This document shows, piece by piece, positions 6,353 through 13,282 of a stretch of 13,783 bases of DNA (positions are counted from its first letter, which is position 1; each line of letters opens with the position of its first letter). This DNA comes from an uncultured Oscillospiraceae bacterium (GTDB lineage Bacteria; Bacillota; Clostridia; Oscillospirales; Acutalibacteraceae), in NCBI GenBank assembly GCA_900540535.1, contig UQGM01000056.1, forward strand, positions 1 through 13,783. The letters run 5' to 3'. A model generated the notes under the pieces. That model saw only the letters and a program-made list of their open reading frames with translations. It ran no database searches and was not told the DNA's origin. Position numbers and translations under genes: made by a program.

Positions 6353-7798
6353 ATGATTGAACTCAAAAATGTATCGAAAACTTATGAGAACGGCACCAAG
6401 GCATTAAAGGATGTAACCCTGAGCATCAAGCAGGGAGAATTCGTTTTTGTAGTAGGTGCCTCAGGAGCAGGTAAGAGTACGTTTTTAAAATTGATTTTGC
6501 GTGAGGAAGTGCCGACTTCGGGCAATATATCCGTAAACGGCTATGACCTTGTAACTATCCCTAAAAAGGAAATACCGTATTTTCGTCGTACAATGGGTGT
6601 GGTTTTCCAGGACTTCCGCCTTATTCAGACAATGACCGTATTCGATAATGTGGCTTTTGCAATGCGAGTCATTGGCGCAAATGAGAGAGAGATAAGAAAA
6701 AGAGTGCCGTATGTTTTAAGCCTTGTAGGCTTGGCTTCAAAGGCAAGGAATCTTCCGGCGGAGCTTTCGGGAGGCGAGCAGCAGAGAGTTGCCCTTGCCC
6801 GTGCACTTGTAAACAATGCGGCGATGATAATTGCGGACGAACCTACGGGTAACGTTGACCCGGAGATGTCCTATGAAATTGTTGAACTTTTAAATCATAT
6901 CAACGCTTCCGGAACAACTGTGGTAATGGTTACACATGAGCACGATCTTGTGCGTCAGTTCAATCACAGAACAGTTGTAATTGAAAACGGAAGCATTACC
7001 TATGACGGCGCCGGCGGAGATGATTTCGGCTTTTCAAGTGAAAGTGCGCAGCATCTTCATGAAGTCAATCTTAAAGCTGAGAAGAAGCTTAAGAGCGGCG
7101 GTATGACCGGATATTACGATATTGCAGGTGCCGATGAAACCTCGAAGTTTATAAGTTCCTATTTAACTGAAAAGGGTTATGTAAAAGATGAAAAATCCGA
7201 TGAGGAAACGTCGGAAGAAACTGATAACATTTCAGCTGAAAAAGTTCCCGATATTAAAAAAGGAATTAAATTCAGCTGGAACAAACTTGCAGTAAAAATA
7301 GGAAAAGGCAAAAAAGAGGAAAAAGATACATCTGTATCTGATGATTCCAAGAAGGAAAAGGAAGAAGCAGATTCTTCTGCTTCTAATGACGATACTTTTA
7401 AAACGGAAATTGACACATCTGATAAAACGGAAGAAAATAAAGCTGCCGGCAGTGCTGAAGCCGAGGTTAAAACAGAGGAAGAGGAAAAAGTTTTAACTGA
7501 AAACGATGAAAGCACAGATAAAGCCGAGGCAGAAAACAGCTCTTCAACTGATGAAGCACAGGAAGAGGCTGTTTCAGATAACGCAGATGAAAATGAAGCT
7601 TTGTCAGCAGATGCCGAAGATGATAAGAAGTCGGAATCTACTGATGAAGCCAAAGAAAATGTTTCCGATAAAAGAAAAGAAGCTGTCCGTGATGCTTTGG
7701 GAAAGAGTATGAAAGAGTCCTTGCTGGAGGGCTATTCTTTCTATTTGAACGGACACGAAGATAAAGAAGCTAACGGAGGTGATTCCGATGCAAAGTAA
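6353..7798 (+). CDS. ftsE: Cell-division ATPase FtsE with a long acidic C-terminal extension
   Basis: ATP-binding partner of FtsX; ATP hydrolysis drives FtsX to activate peptidoglycan hydrolases at the division site. The ABC domain spans residues 1-~222. It has Walker A GASGAGKST (35-43), Q-loop VFQDFRL, signature LSGGEQQR (138-145), Walker B MIIADEPTGNVD (158-169) and switch His195. Family members are usually ~225-230 residues; this one has 481. The extra ~260 residues are rich in Glu, Asp, Ser and Lys and probably disordered. A basic, aromatic patch (KKGIKFSWNKLAVKIGKGKK) lies early in the tail, and a helix-like end (RKEAVRDALGKSMKESLLEG) is close to the C-terminus. Start is ATG 6353 with AAAAGG 7 nt upstream; an in-frame GTG at 6347 is less well placed. 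It overlaps ftsX by 11 nt. Confidence 0.95.
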   Translation: MIELKNVSKTYENGTKALKDVTLSIKQGEFVFVVGASGAGKSTFLKLILREEVPTSGNISVNGYDLVTIPKKEIPYFRRTMGVVFQDFRLIQTMTVFDNVAFAMRVIGANEREIRKRVPYVLSLVGLASKARNLPAELSGGEQQRVALARALVNNAAMIIADEPTGNVDPEMSYEIVELLNHINASGTTVVMVTHEHDLVRQFNHRTVVIENGSITYDGAGGDDFGFSSESAQHLHEVNLKAEKKLKSGGMTGYYDIAGADETSKFISSYLTEKGYVKDEKSDEETSEETDNISAEKVPDIKKGIKFSWNKLAVKIGKGKKEEKDTSVSDDSKKEKEEADSSASNDDTFKTEIDTSDKTEENKAAGSAEAEVKTEEEEKVLTENDESTDKAEAENSSSTDEAQEEAVSDNADENEALSADAEDDKKSESTDEAKENVSDKRKEAVRDALGKSMKESLLEGYSFYLNGHEDKEANGGDSDAK

Positions 7799-8705
7799 CG
7801 GAAAATCCCTCAGTTATCTTACAAAGGAGGGTCTTCACAACGTTTGGGCTAACCGTATGATGTCCCTTGCGTCGGTAGCGGTGCTTACCTCTTGTCTTAC
7901 GATAATAGGCTGTGCTGCAATGCTGTTTTTCAATGTCAGCGCAACGTTAGACCGAATAGGAGACCAGAATGTAATTATGGCTTTTGTTGATGAAAATCTT
8001 GATGAAGCATCAACAAAGCAGGTCGGAGATAATCTCGGTAAAATTGAAAATGTAAGCAGTGTAACATTTGTTCCCAGGGAAGAATCATGGCAGGAGCAGG
8101 TTGATTCAATGGGCGACGATGTTTCCATTCTTTCAGGACTTGAAAATCCCCTCCCAAATGCTTACGAGATCACAGTTGAGAATCTTGAGCTTTTTGATGA
8201 TACTGTAGCAAAAGTAAAAGCTGTCGAAAACGTTCTTGAAGTACGTGAAAACAGTCAGCTTGCTTCTCAGCTCTCACAGCTCAGCGAGTCTGTAAGCGTT
8301 GTAAGTATAGGAATGATAATTCTTTTATTCCTTGTATCTCTGTTTATTATATCAAACACTGTCCGCATAACCATGTATAACCGTCGCCTTGAAATAAGCA
8401 TAATGAAAGCTGTAGGAGCTACTAACAGCTTTATTCGTTGGCCGTTTATGATAGAAGGCATGGTTCTTGGTGCTATTGCAGCCGTAGTATCATTGATACT
8501 TGTTGCAATAATTTATTCCATAGTGGCAAGTGCTTTTTCACAGTTTATATCTGTTCTTGGCATGTCGCCTTTAAGCTTTGCCGGATATTGGTGGCAGATG
8601 CTTCTGTGCTTTATTGCCGTAGGTGTTATTACCGGAATTTTCGGCAGTGTTGTTTCTATGAGAAGGTACCTTACGGAGCAGAAAGGTGAAAGTGATGAAA
8701 TCTAA
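7788..8705 (+). CDS. ftsX: Cell-division membrane protein FtsX
   Basis: Membrane partner of FtsE, which transmits ATPase cycles to an extracellular peptidoglycan hydrolase. It has 305 residues with the standard FtsX layout: cytoplasmic N-terminus (KEGLHNVWANRMMS), TM1 (~26-49), a large outer domain (~50-168), then TM2 (~169-191), TM3 (~220-247) and TM4 (~268-291). The conserved cytoplasmic loop NRRLEISIMKAVGATNSFIR is present between TM2 and TM3. Start is ATG 7788, with GGAGG (7775-7779) inside the end of ftsE and 8-nt spacing. It overlaps ftsE by 11 nt and the hydrolase gene by 11 nt, so translation is probably coupled along the three genes. Confidence 0.96.
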   Translation: MQSNGKSLSYLTKEGLHNVWANRMMSLASVAVLTSCLTIIGCAAMLFFNVSATLDRIGDQNVIMAFVDENLDEASTKQVGDNLGKIENVSSVTFVPREESWQEQVDSMGDDVSILSGLENPLPNAYEITVENLELFDDTVAKVKAVENVLEVRENSQLASQLSQLSESVSVVSIGMIILLFLVSLFIISNTVRITMYNRRLEISIMKAVGATNSFIRWPFMIEGMVLGAIAAVVSLILVAIIYSIVASAFSQFISVLGMSPLSFAGYWWQMLLCFIAVGVITGIFGSVVSMRRYLTEQKGESDEI

Positions 8706-9957
8706 GTTTTTAAAGCTTTTCGTGTCTGTTTCGCTAATAGTAGCTTTGCTGTCCGCAAGCAATATGTTTCTTACAGTCGGTGCTGAAACAGTGACCGATT
8801 TGGAAGAAGAGGCAGACAGACTTGATCAGATTATCAAAGATAATGAGGCACTGCTCAATTCCATAAAGGGAGATATTACAAAGCAGTCCCAGTATGTAAG
8901 TGCAATCAACACACAGCTTTCAGCGATGAACGATAAAGTTTCATTGCTCAATTCCCGTGTTAATGAGATTAATTCAGGAATCAGTCAGCTTAATGCACAG
9001 ATTGAAGATGTTAATAATCAGATAGCTCAGACTGAGGCTGATATAGACGCTGCCAATAAAAAAATCGACGAAATATATGAGCAGCTTAGCAAGCGTCTGC
9101 GTGCAATGTATATGTCCGGAGATGTTTCTGCGCTGTCCATGCTTTTAGGAGCTTCTGATTTTTCTACTTTTCTTATAAGGAGCGAACTCCTTTCAAGAAT
9201 TGCCAAGCATGATGATGAGCTCGTAACCCAGATGGTTGAAGAACTCGAGAGACTTGAGCAGGAGAAAAAGGAACTGGCTTCAAAGCAGGAAGAATTAAAT
9301 GTCAAGAAGCAGGAGCTGACAAAACAGCAGGCAGAGCTTCTTGAAACTCAGACTGAACTTAATTCCGAACAGTCTGCAATTCAGGCAAAGTATGATGAAG
9401 CCAATTCATATTTGTCAACTCTTGATAAGAACAGTTCAGCTTATCAGCAGGCCATAAGAGAGGCCGAAGCTAAAAAAGCTGCAATTGAAGATAAGATTCT
9501 TGAGCTTTCACAGGGCGGTTCCAGTGCCGGTGACGGAAGCGAATCTTCCGTAGGAAGCAGTCTGTACTGTCCCGTACAGGAGTCAAGTCGATATATTTCC
9601 GCTAAATTCGGAGCATATCCATGGGGCGGTTCACACAGAGGCCTTGATATAACCTGTTCCGGAGCTATGGGCAAACCCATTTATGCTGCTGAAAGCGGAA
9701 CAGTTACTATTGCAAGCTATCAGGGCGATTTGGGTAATTATGTTCTTATTGACCATGGCGGAGGAGTAAAAACCGGTTATGCACATAACTCTTCTCTTGT
9801 AGTATCAGTTGGTCAGCATGTTGAAAGAGGTCAGCTGATATCTTATATGGGAAGTACCGGATATTCTTTCGGACCTCATTGCCATTTTGTTTTGATTAAA
9901 AACGGACAATATGTAAATCCGGAACCCTATCTTCCGTCAATGCCGTATTATCCGTAA
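8695..9957 (+). CDS. Secreted coiled-coil M23 (LytM) peptidoglycan hydrolase, likely FtsEX partner
   Basis: A 420-residue exported protein, predicted to cut peptidoglycan cross-bridges or stems during septation. It starts with a signal peptide (KSKFLKLF then a hydrophobic core, likely cut after VGA at residue 30). A long coiled coil follows (~35-270, heptads rich in Q, L, E and I), then a Ser/Gly linker and an M23 domain (~290-415). The zinc and catalytic residues are all present: His314 and Asp318 (HRGLD), His364 (GYAHNS), His395 and His397 (GPHCHF). This matches EnvC-like architecture, but EnvC has a degenerate active site. Start is ATG 8695 with AAAGG 8 nt upstream; GTG codons at 8686 and 8692 are in frame but worse placed. 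Its overlap with ftsX suggests the coiled coil docks on the FtsX outer domain. Confidence 0.92.
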   Translation: MKSKFLKLFVSVSLIVALLSASNMFLTVGAETVTDLEEEADRLDQIIKDNEALLNSIKGDITKQSQYVSAINTQLSAMNDKVSLLNSRVNEINSGISQLNAQIEDVNNQIAQTEADIDAANKKIDEIYEQLSKRLRAMYMSGDVSALSMLLGASDFSTFLIRSELLSRIAKHDDELVTQMVEELERLEQEKKELASKQEELNVKKQELTKQQAELLETQTELNSEQSAIQAKYDEANSYLSTLDKNSSAYQQAIREAEAKKAAIEDKILELSQGGSSAGDGSESSVGSSLYCPVQESSRYISAKFGAYPWGGSHRGLDITCSGAMGKPIYAAESGTVTIASYQGDLGNYVLIDHGGGVKTGYAHNSSLVVSVGQHVERGQLISYMGSTGYSFGPHCHFVLIKNGQYVNPEPYLPSMPYYP

Positions 9958-10000
9958 TAGAAAACTATTGTAATTTAAGACTGTAAGATAGGAGAGCGCT

Positions 10001-11236
10001 ATGAATAAAAAAGTTTCAATCGGTGTATTGCTCGCCATTGTTTTCATTTCCATAGCAGCTACCATAGCTGTTACTATGTCTGTGTCCATTGCTATTTACA
10101 ATAAGCTTATTGTGGATTTACCAGGAAGAGCACAGATGTATTCGGGACTCACTGAACTGGACGAGCTTGTAAGAAAAGAATATTTTGGTACAATTGACAG
10201 TGATGCTTTAAGCAGTAAGACTTCTGCCGGATATGTAAGCGGTCTGGGTGATCCGAACAGCTTTTATATGACCGCTGAGGAGTATGTTTCCTATTACAGT
10301 AAGCTTCAGGGAAAAACTTATGGAATCGGCGCAAGAGTTTGTCTTGATCCGGAAACAGGCTATATTTATGTAGCTAAGGTTTTTGACAATTCTCCGGCCT
10401 ATACCAGTGGTTTACGTGAAGGCGACAGAATAACAGCAGTTGAAGGCGTTGCAGCTACTGCTTCTAATTATAATACTTTAGTAGAACAGCTTACAGGTAA
10501 AAAGCTCAGTTCTGTAAAGCTTACTTATCTTCGTAACGGAAATACAACAGAAGCAAGCATTGTTAAAGGCAACAGCGGTCAGTCTGTATTCTTTGAAGAT
10601 ATGGGCGAAGTTGCATATATCAGAATAACTGAGTTTTACAGCAATACTCCTACTCAGCTCGCTTCTGCTTTAGAGAAGGTAACCGGTTCAACTACTTATA
10701 AGAGTATTATCTTAGACGTCAGAGGCAACTATGAGGGCAATCTTGAGTATGCCGTTAAAGCGCTCGATCTTATTGTTCCCACTGCCGCTGAAGGTCAGGG
10801 CTCCGTTGCTAAAGTAATTGATAAAAACGGAGAAGAAATTGCAACATATACATCTGATGCTCAGACTATCACAATGCCTATGATTGTGTTGACAGACAAC
10901 AGCACAGCTGGTCCTGCCGAGCTTTTTGCCTGTGACCTGAGAGACTTCGGAAAAGCACAGATACTCGGTGAAACCACAAAAGGCGTAGGTACGGCAACTG
11001 AACTTTTCCAGCTTAAGGATGGCAGCGCAGTACTTCTTACAATAGGCGAAATTATCCCGTATAAGAGTGAATCCTATAACGGCAAGGGTGTTGTTCCGGA
11101 TTATCAGGTAGAGCTTTCAGCTGATAAAAAAGCCAAATTTGAAATGCTCACTTCTCAGGAAGATACTCAGCTTCAGGAAGCTGTTAAGCTTTTAAGTTCC
11201 AGCAGTACATCTTCCGGAACCAATACTCAGCAGTAA
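10001..11236 (+). CDS. Membrane-anchored PDZ-S41 (CtpA-like) protein with substituted catalytic residues
   Basis: A 411-residue protein with an N-terminal hydrophobic helix (~6-30), a helical segment with LGDPNSFYMTAEEY (82-95), a PDZ domain (~103-188, GLREGDRITAVEG) and an S41 fold (~203-375). The active site looks altered. Aligning VLTDNSTAGPAE with the usual VLVNEGSASASE places Gly304 at the catalytic serine. Val329 then falls at the catalytic lysine (25 residues on) and Thr333 at the glutamine. The DLRNNPGG loop is also changed, to DVRGNYEG. Ser301 and Lys327 lie nearby, so a shifted active site cannot be excluded. Start is ATG 10001, with GGAG 6 nt upstream and 43 nt after the hydrolase stop. 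In CtpA-type systems PDZ proteases trim cell-wall hydrolases; this one may scaffold or regulate instead. Confidence 0.88.
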   Translation: MNKKVSIGVLLAIVFISIAATIAVTMSVSIAIYNKLIVDLPGRAQMYSGLTELDELVRKEYFGTIDSDALSSKTSAGYVSGLGDPNSFYMTAEEYVSYYSKLQGKTYGIGARVCLDPETGYIYVAKVFDNSPAYTSGLREGDRITAVEGVAATASNYNTLVEQLTGKKLSSVKLTYLRNGNTTEASIVKGNSGQSVFFEDMGEVAYIRITEFYSNTPTQLASALEKVTGSTTYKSIILDVRGNYEGNLEYAVKALDLIVPTAAEGQGSVAKVIDKNGEEIATYTSDAQTITMPMIVLTDNSTAGPAELFACDLRDFGKAQILGETTKGVGTATELFQLKDGSAVLLTIGEIIPYKSESYNGKGVVPDYQVELSADKKAKFEMLTSQEDTQLQEAVKLLSSSSTSSGTNTQQ

Positions 11237-11259
11237 ATAATTTATAATAGTTTAAATGC

Positions 11260-11298
11260 AGCAGCGCAGAGAAAACTCTGCGCTGCTTTTGTCTTTTT
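11260..11298 (+). terminator. Strong terminator of the ftsEX operon
   Basis: GCAGCGCAGAG (11261-11271) and CTCTGCGCTGC (11276-11286) form a perfect 11-bp GC-rich stem with an AAAA loop, followed by TTTTGTCTTTTT. It lies 24 nt after the S41 gene and closes the operon. Confidence 0.95.
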
Positions 11299-11340
11299 GG
11301 TAGTGCAGGTGCATATTCATTAGTGAAATGAGGTGAAAGA

Positions 11341-12093
11341 ATGTTTGCTGTTGTAAAATTCGATCAGGAGCCAAAAGGACTCTTCAAAAAGCTCTTTTGG
11401 AGATTTTCAAAAAGGGAAGTAAACGCTGAAAAAGTATCAGTAGCGCCGGGAGTGTTTTTCTTTTTCCTCAGGTGCAATTTTACACCTGAACATGCAGACT
11501 GGGATTTAATAGAAGATGCTGCGGGAGCAATGAAAAACAGATTGATTTTTCCGGAAGATATAAGAATACCGGAAAAGTTTACACCCCTTCTATTAGAAAA
11601 ATTAAGGCAAAGAGCATTTATTAAAACTGCGCTTAAAATACTGAAAAGTGAAAAATGTGAATCCGTCACAATTGATGACAGAAACGGCATTTTTATAAAT
11701 GATATAGAGAATTTTGTAAACTTAGCTCCTCTAATACGTGTTATAACCAATACTCCTGAGCGTTACGACAGCGTATGCGAAAGGATTATGGAAAAAAGCG
11801 GTGCTACACTTTTGCTGTGTGATGAAAATGCAGATTTAGGCAGAACGTGGCTGGTTACTTACAGGGGCGGATCATGGCATGGGGAGAGTATAAAAGCTAT
11901 AACGGCTGCTGATGTCTGCTTTGGAGCCGAAAAGCTTATACGGTTATCAAAGCTGAATTTTAATGAGGAATATTTGTCTCTCGTGCCGGAAGGGATTGAC
12001 CGTGACAAATTTCTTCCAGCTCTCTATGAATATTCACACGCAGACTTTTTGGAAAACACGCTTTTTGCCTTTGAGAAAGCCTGCGGGACTTGA
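11341..12093 (+). CDS. Conserved-looking hypothetical protein, 250 residues
   Basis: I do not recognise this protein. It has no signal peptide or clear membrane helix. The N-terminus is basic and aromatic (KGLFKKLFWRFSKREV), followed by a very hydrophobic patch (APGVFFFFLRC). The middle alternates predicted strands and helices (SVTIDDRNGIFIND, then LIRVITNTPERYDSVCERI and ATLLLCDENADLG), suggesting a Rossmann-like alpha/beta fold. The C-terminal third includes RGGSWHGESIKAITAADVC and ends with an aromatic helix. No catalytic signature is evident. Start is ATG 11341 with AGGTGA just upstream. It sits alone between the ftsEX operon terminator and the greA promoter, whose -35 box overlaps its stop codon. 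Codon use matches the neighbours. Confidence 0.75.
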   Translation: MFAVVKFDQEPKGLFKKLFWRFSKREVNAEKVSVAPGVFFFFLRCNFTPEHADWDLIEDAAGAMKNRLIFPEDIRIPEKFTPLLLEKLRQRAFIKTALKILKSEKCESVTIDDRNGIFINDIENFVNLAPLIRVITNTPERYDSVCERIMEKSGATLLLCDENADLGRTWLVTYRGGSWHGESIKAITAADVCFGAEKLIRLSKLNFNEEYLSLVPEGIDRDKFLPALYEYSHADFLENTLFAFEKACGT

Positions 12094-12119
12094 CAGAACA
12101 CCGCTCTTTCTATTATAAT
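12090..12119 (+). promoter_or_regulatory. Near-consensus sigma-A promoter of greA
   Basis: TTGACA (12090-12095) and TATAAT (12114-12119) are both perfect consensus with 18-nt spacing. The -35 box overlaps the stop codon of the preceding gene. The predicted greA leader is about 125 nt. Confidence 0.85.
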
Positions 12120-12231
12120 AATTCGGTATCCGTATAGATTTTTCAGTGTTTTTAAACCTGATTAAACGGCAAAAACGGACTGTTCCTTCCGCACGGTTCA
12201 GTCTTTATATTTATAATAAATCAAAGAGCGG
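12101..12231. repeat. 9-bp inverted repeat spanning the greA promoter and leader
   Basis: CCGCTCTTT (12101-12109) is the exact reverse complement of AAAGAGCGG (12223-12231). The first arm lies between the -35 and -10 boxes and the second just ahead of the greA ribosome site, 113 nt apart. The first arm would not be in the transcript, so an RNA hairpin is ruled out for this promoter. It may be a pair of protein-binding half-sites or chance. Confidence 0.4.
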
Positions 12232-12251
12232 AGAAAAGGTGGCTTATAAAA

Positions 12252-12725
12252 ATGGCAAAAGAAATCATTTTGACCTATGCAGGCAAAAAAGAGCTTGAGG
12301 AGGAACTGGAGCAATTAAAAACCGTCGGCCGAAAGGACGTTGCCGATAAAATTAAGGTTGCCCTTTCTTTCGGCGACCTTTCAGAAAACAGTGAATACGA
12401 TGAAGCCAAAAGTGAACAGGGTAAGCTGGAAGCACGCATCAGCGAAATCGAGGATATGCTTTCAAGAGTTAAGGTTCTCGATGAGGATCAGCTCAGCAGC
12501 GATATAATTCACGTTGGTTCAAAAGTTAAAATAAAAGACCTTGAAGACGGCGAAATTCTCGATTATCAGATAGTTGGTTTTTCACAGGCTGATCCCGGCA
12601 ACGGACGTATATCGGATGAATCTCCCGTAGGTAAAGCACTTGTAGGACATAAGGTCGGCGAAACTGTTGAAGCAGAAACGCCCTCCGGCATCCTGTCATT
12701 CGATATTCTTGAGATATCCAAATGA
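12252..12725 (+). CDS. greA: Transcription elongation factor GreA
   Basis: Binds the secondary channel of RNA polymerase and stimulates cleavage of backtracked RNA, rescuing stalled complexes. It has 157 residues, normal length. The N-terminal coiled coil (about 1-78) carries the family signature FGDLSENSEYDEAK; Asp42 and Glu45 at the tip correspond to the acidic pair that coordinates magnesium in the polymerase active site. The C-terminal FKBP-like domain has ISDESPVGKALVGHKVGETV. Start is ATG 12252, with AAAAGGTGG at 12234-12242. It is followed by lysS after 75 nt, a common Clostridia order, although a terminator-like hairpin lies between them. Confidence 0.97.
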   Translation: MAKEIILTYAGKKELEEELEQLKTVGRKDVADKIKVALSFGDLSENSEYDEAKSEQGKLEARISEIEDMLSRVKVLDEDQLSSDIIHVGSKVKIKDLEDGEILDYQIVGFSQADPGNGRISDESPVGKALVGHKVGETVEAETPSGILSFDILEISK

Positions 12726-12731
12726 TTAATG

Positions 12732-12764
12732 GGCGGGGGACGCAGGTTCTCCGCCGTGTTTTTT
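12732..12764 (+). terminator. Probable terminator or attenuator between greA and lysS
   Basis: GGCGG (12732-12736) pairs with CCGCC (12751-12755), extended inward by four pairs including G-T wobbles, and followed by GTGTTTTTTG. It is weaker than the other terminators here and may allow partial read-through into lysS. Confidence 0.65.
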
Positions 12765-12800
12765 GTAAACTGAAATAAATAAAAATTGAGGAGAAATAAA

Positions 12801-13280
12801 ATGTCAGAAGAACTTAACCGCAGCGCACAGGCGCCGGAAACTGAAGAAGTACAGCAGGACGTAAACGAACTTAGACAGATAAGACTTGATAAGCTCCGTG
12901 AGCTTCAGGCAGCAGGAAAAGATCCATTTACAATTACAAAAGCATATCCCACAATCAGCGCAGCAGAAATTACTGAAAGATTTGAAGAGCTCGAAAATAC
13001 AGATGTATGCATCTGCGGCAGAATGATGACCCGCAGAGATATGGGTAAGGCAAACTTTATCGATGTCCGTGACCGTTCAGGCAGAATGCAGGTTTATGTC
13101 CGCATCAACGATGTCGGAGAGGATGTATTCGCAGAGTACAAGAAATGGGATCTCGGTGATATAATCGAAGTTAAGGGATTTGTTTTCCGCACACGCAGAG
13201 GCGAGATCTCCGTTCATGCAAAGGAGCTCAGACTTCTTTCAAAGTCACTTCTTCCTCTTCCTGAGAAATTCCACGGGCTG
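12801..13280 (+). CDS. lysS: Lysyl-tRNA synthetase (class II), N-terminal fragment cut by a contig junction
   Basis: Charges tRNA-Lys with lysine. Only the first ~160 of about 500 residues are present. They comprise an N-terminal helix (LRQIRLDKLRELQAAGKDPF), then the OB-fold anticodon-binding domain (about 70-150) with CICGRMMTRRDMGKANFIDV, DRSGRMQVYV and DLGDIIEVKGFVFRTRRGEI. The hallmark LLSKSLLPLPEKFHGL ends the fragment. Normally a KDxxxRYRQRYxDL-type segment follows. Here the frame hits TAG at 13281, exactly where sequence composition changes and threonine synthase begins on the other strand. Start is ATG 12801, with GAGGAG 7 nt upstream; an in-frame TTG at 12786 overlaps that site. The truncation is most likely an assembly artefact, not a real pseudogene. 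Confidence 0.93.
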
Positions 13281-13282
13281 TA
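13277..13282. other. Chimeric junction between two unrelated genomes
   Basis: Plus-strand lysS coding sequence ends and minus-strand thrC coding sequence begins within these few bases. GC content and codon choice change at the same place: AT-tolerant Clostridia usage to the left, strong G/C third positions to the right. Both genes are cut in the middle of conserved domains, with no repeat, integrase or transposon at the join. Confidence 0.88.

Noticed and set aside
7177..7653. A 158-codon minus-strand frame opposite the FtsE tail
   Set aside because: Ser/Phe/Val-rich mirror of the Glu/Asp/Lys/Ser-rich coding strand, with no ribosome site; a by-product of biased codons.
13214..13279. Minus-strand ThrC C-terminus extending past the junction
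   Set aside because: These residues are the antisense of lysS, so they are not part of threonine synthase.
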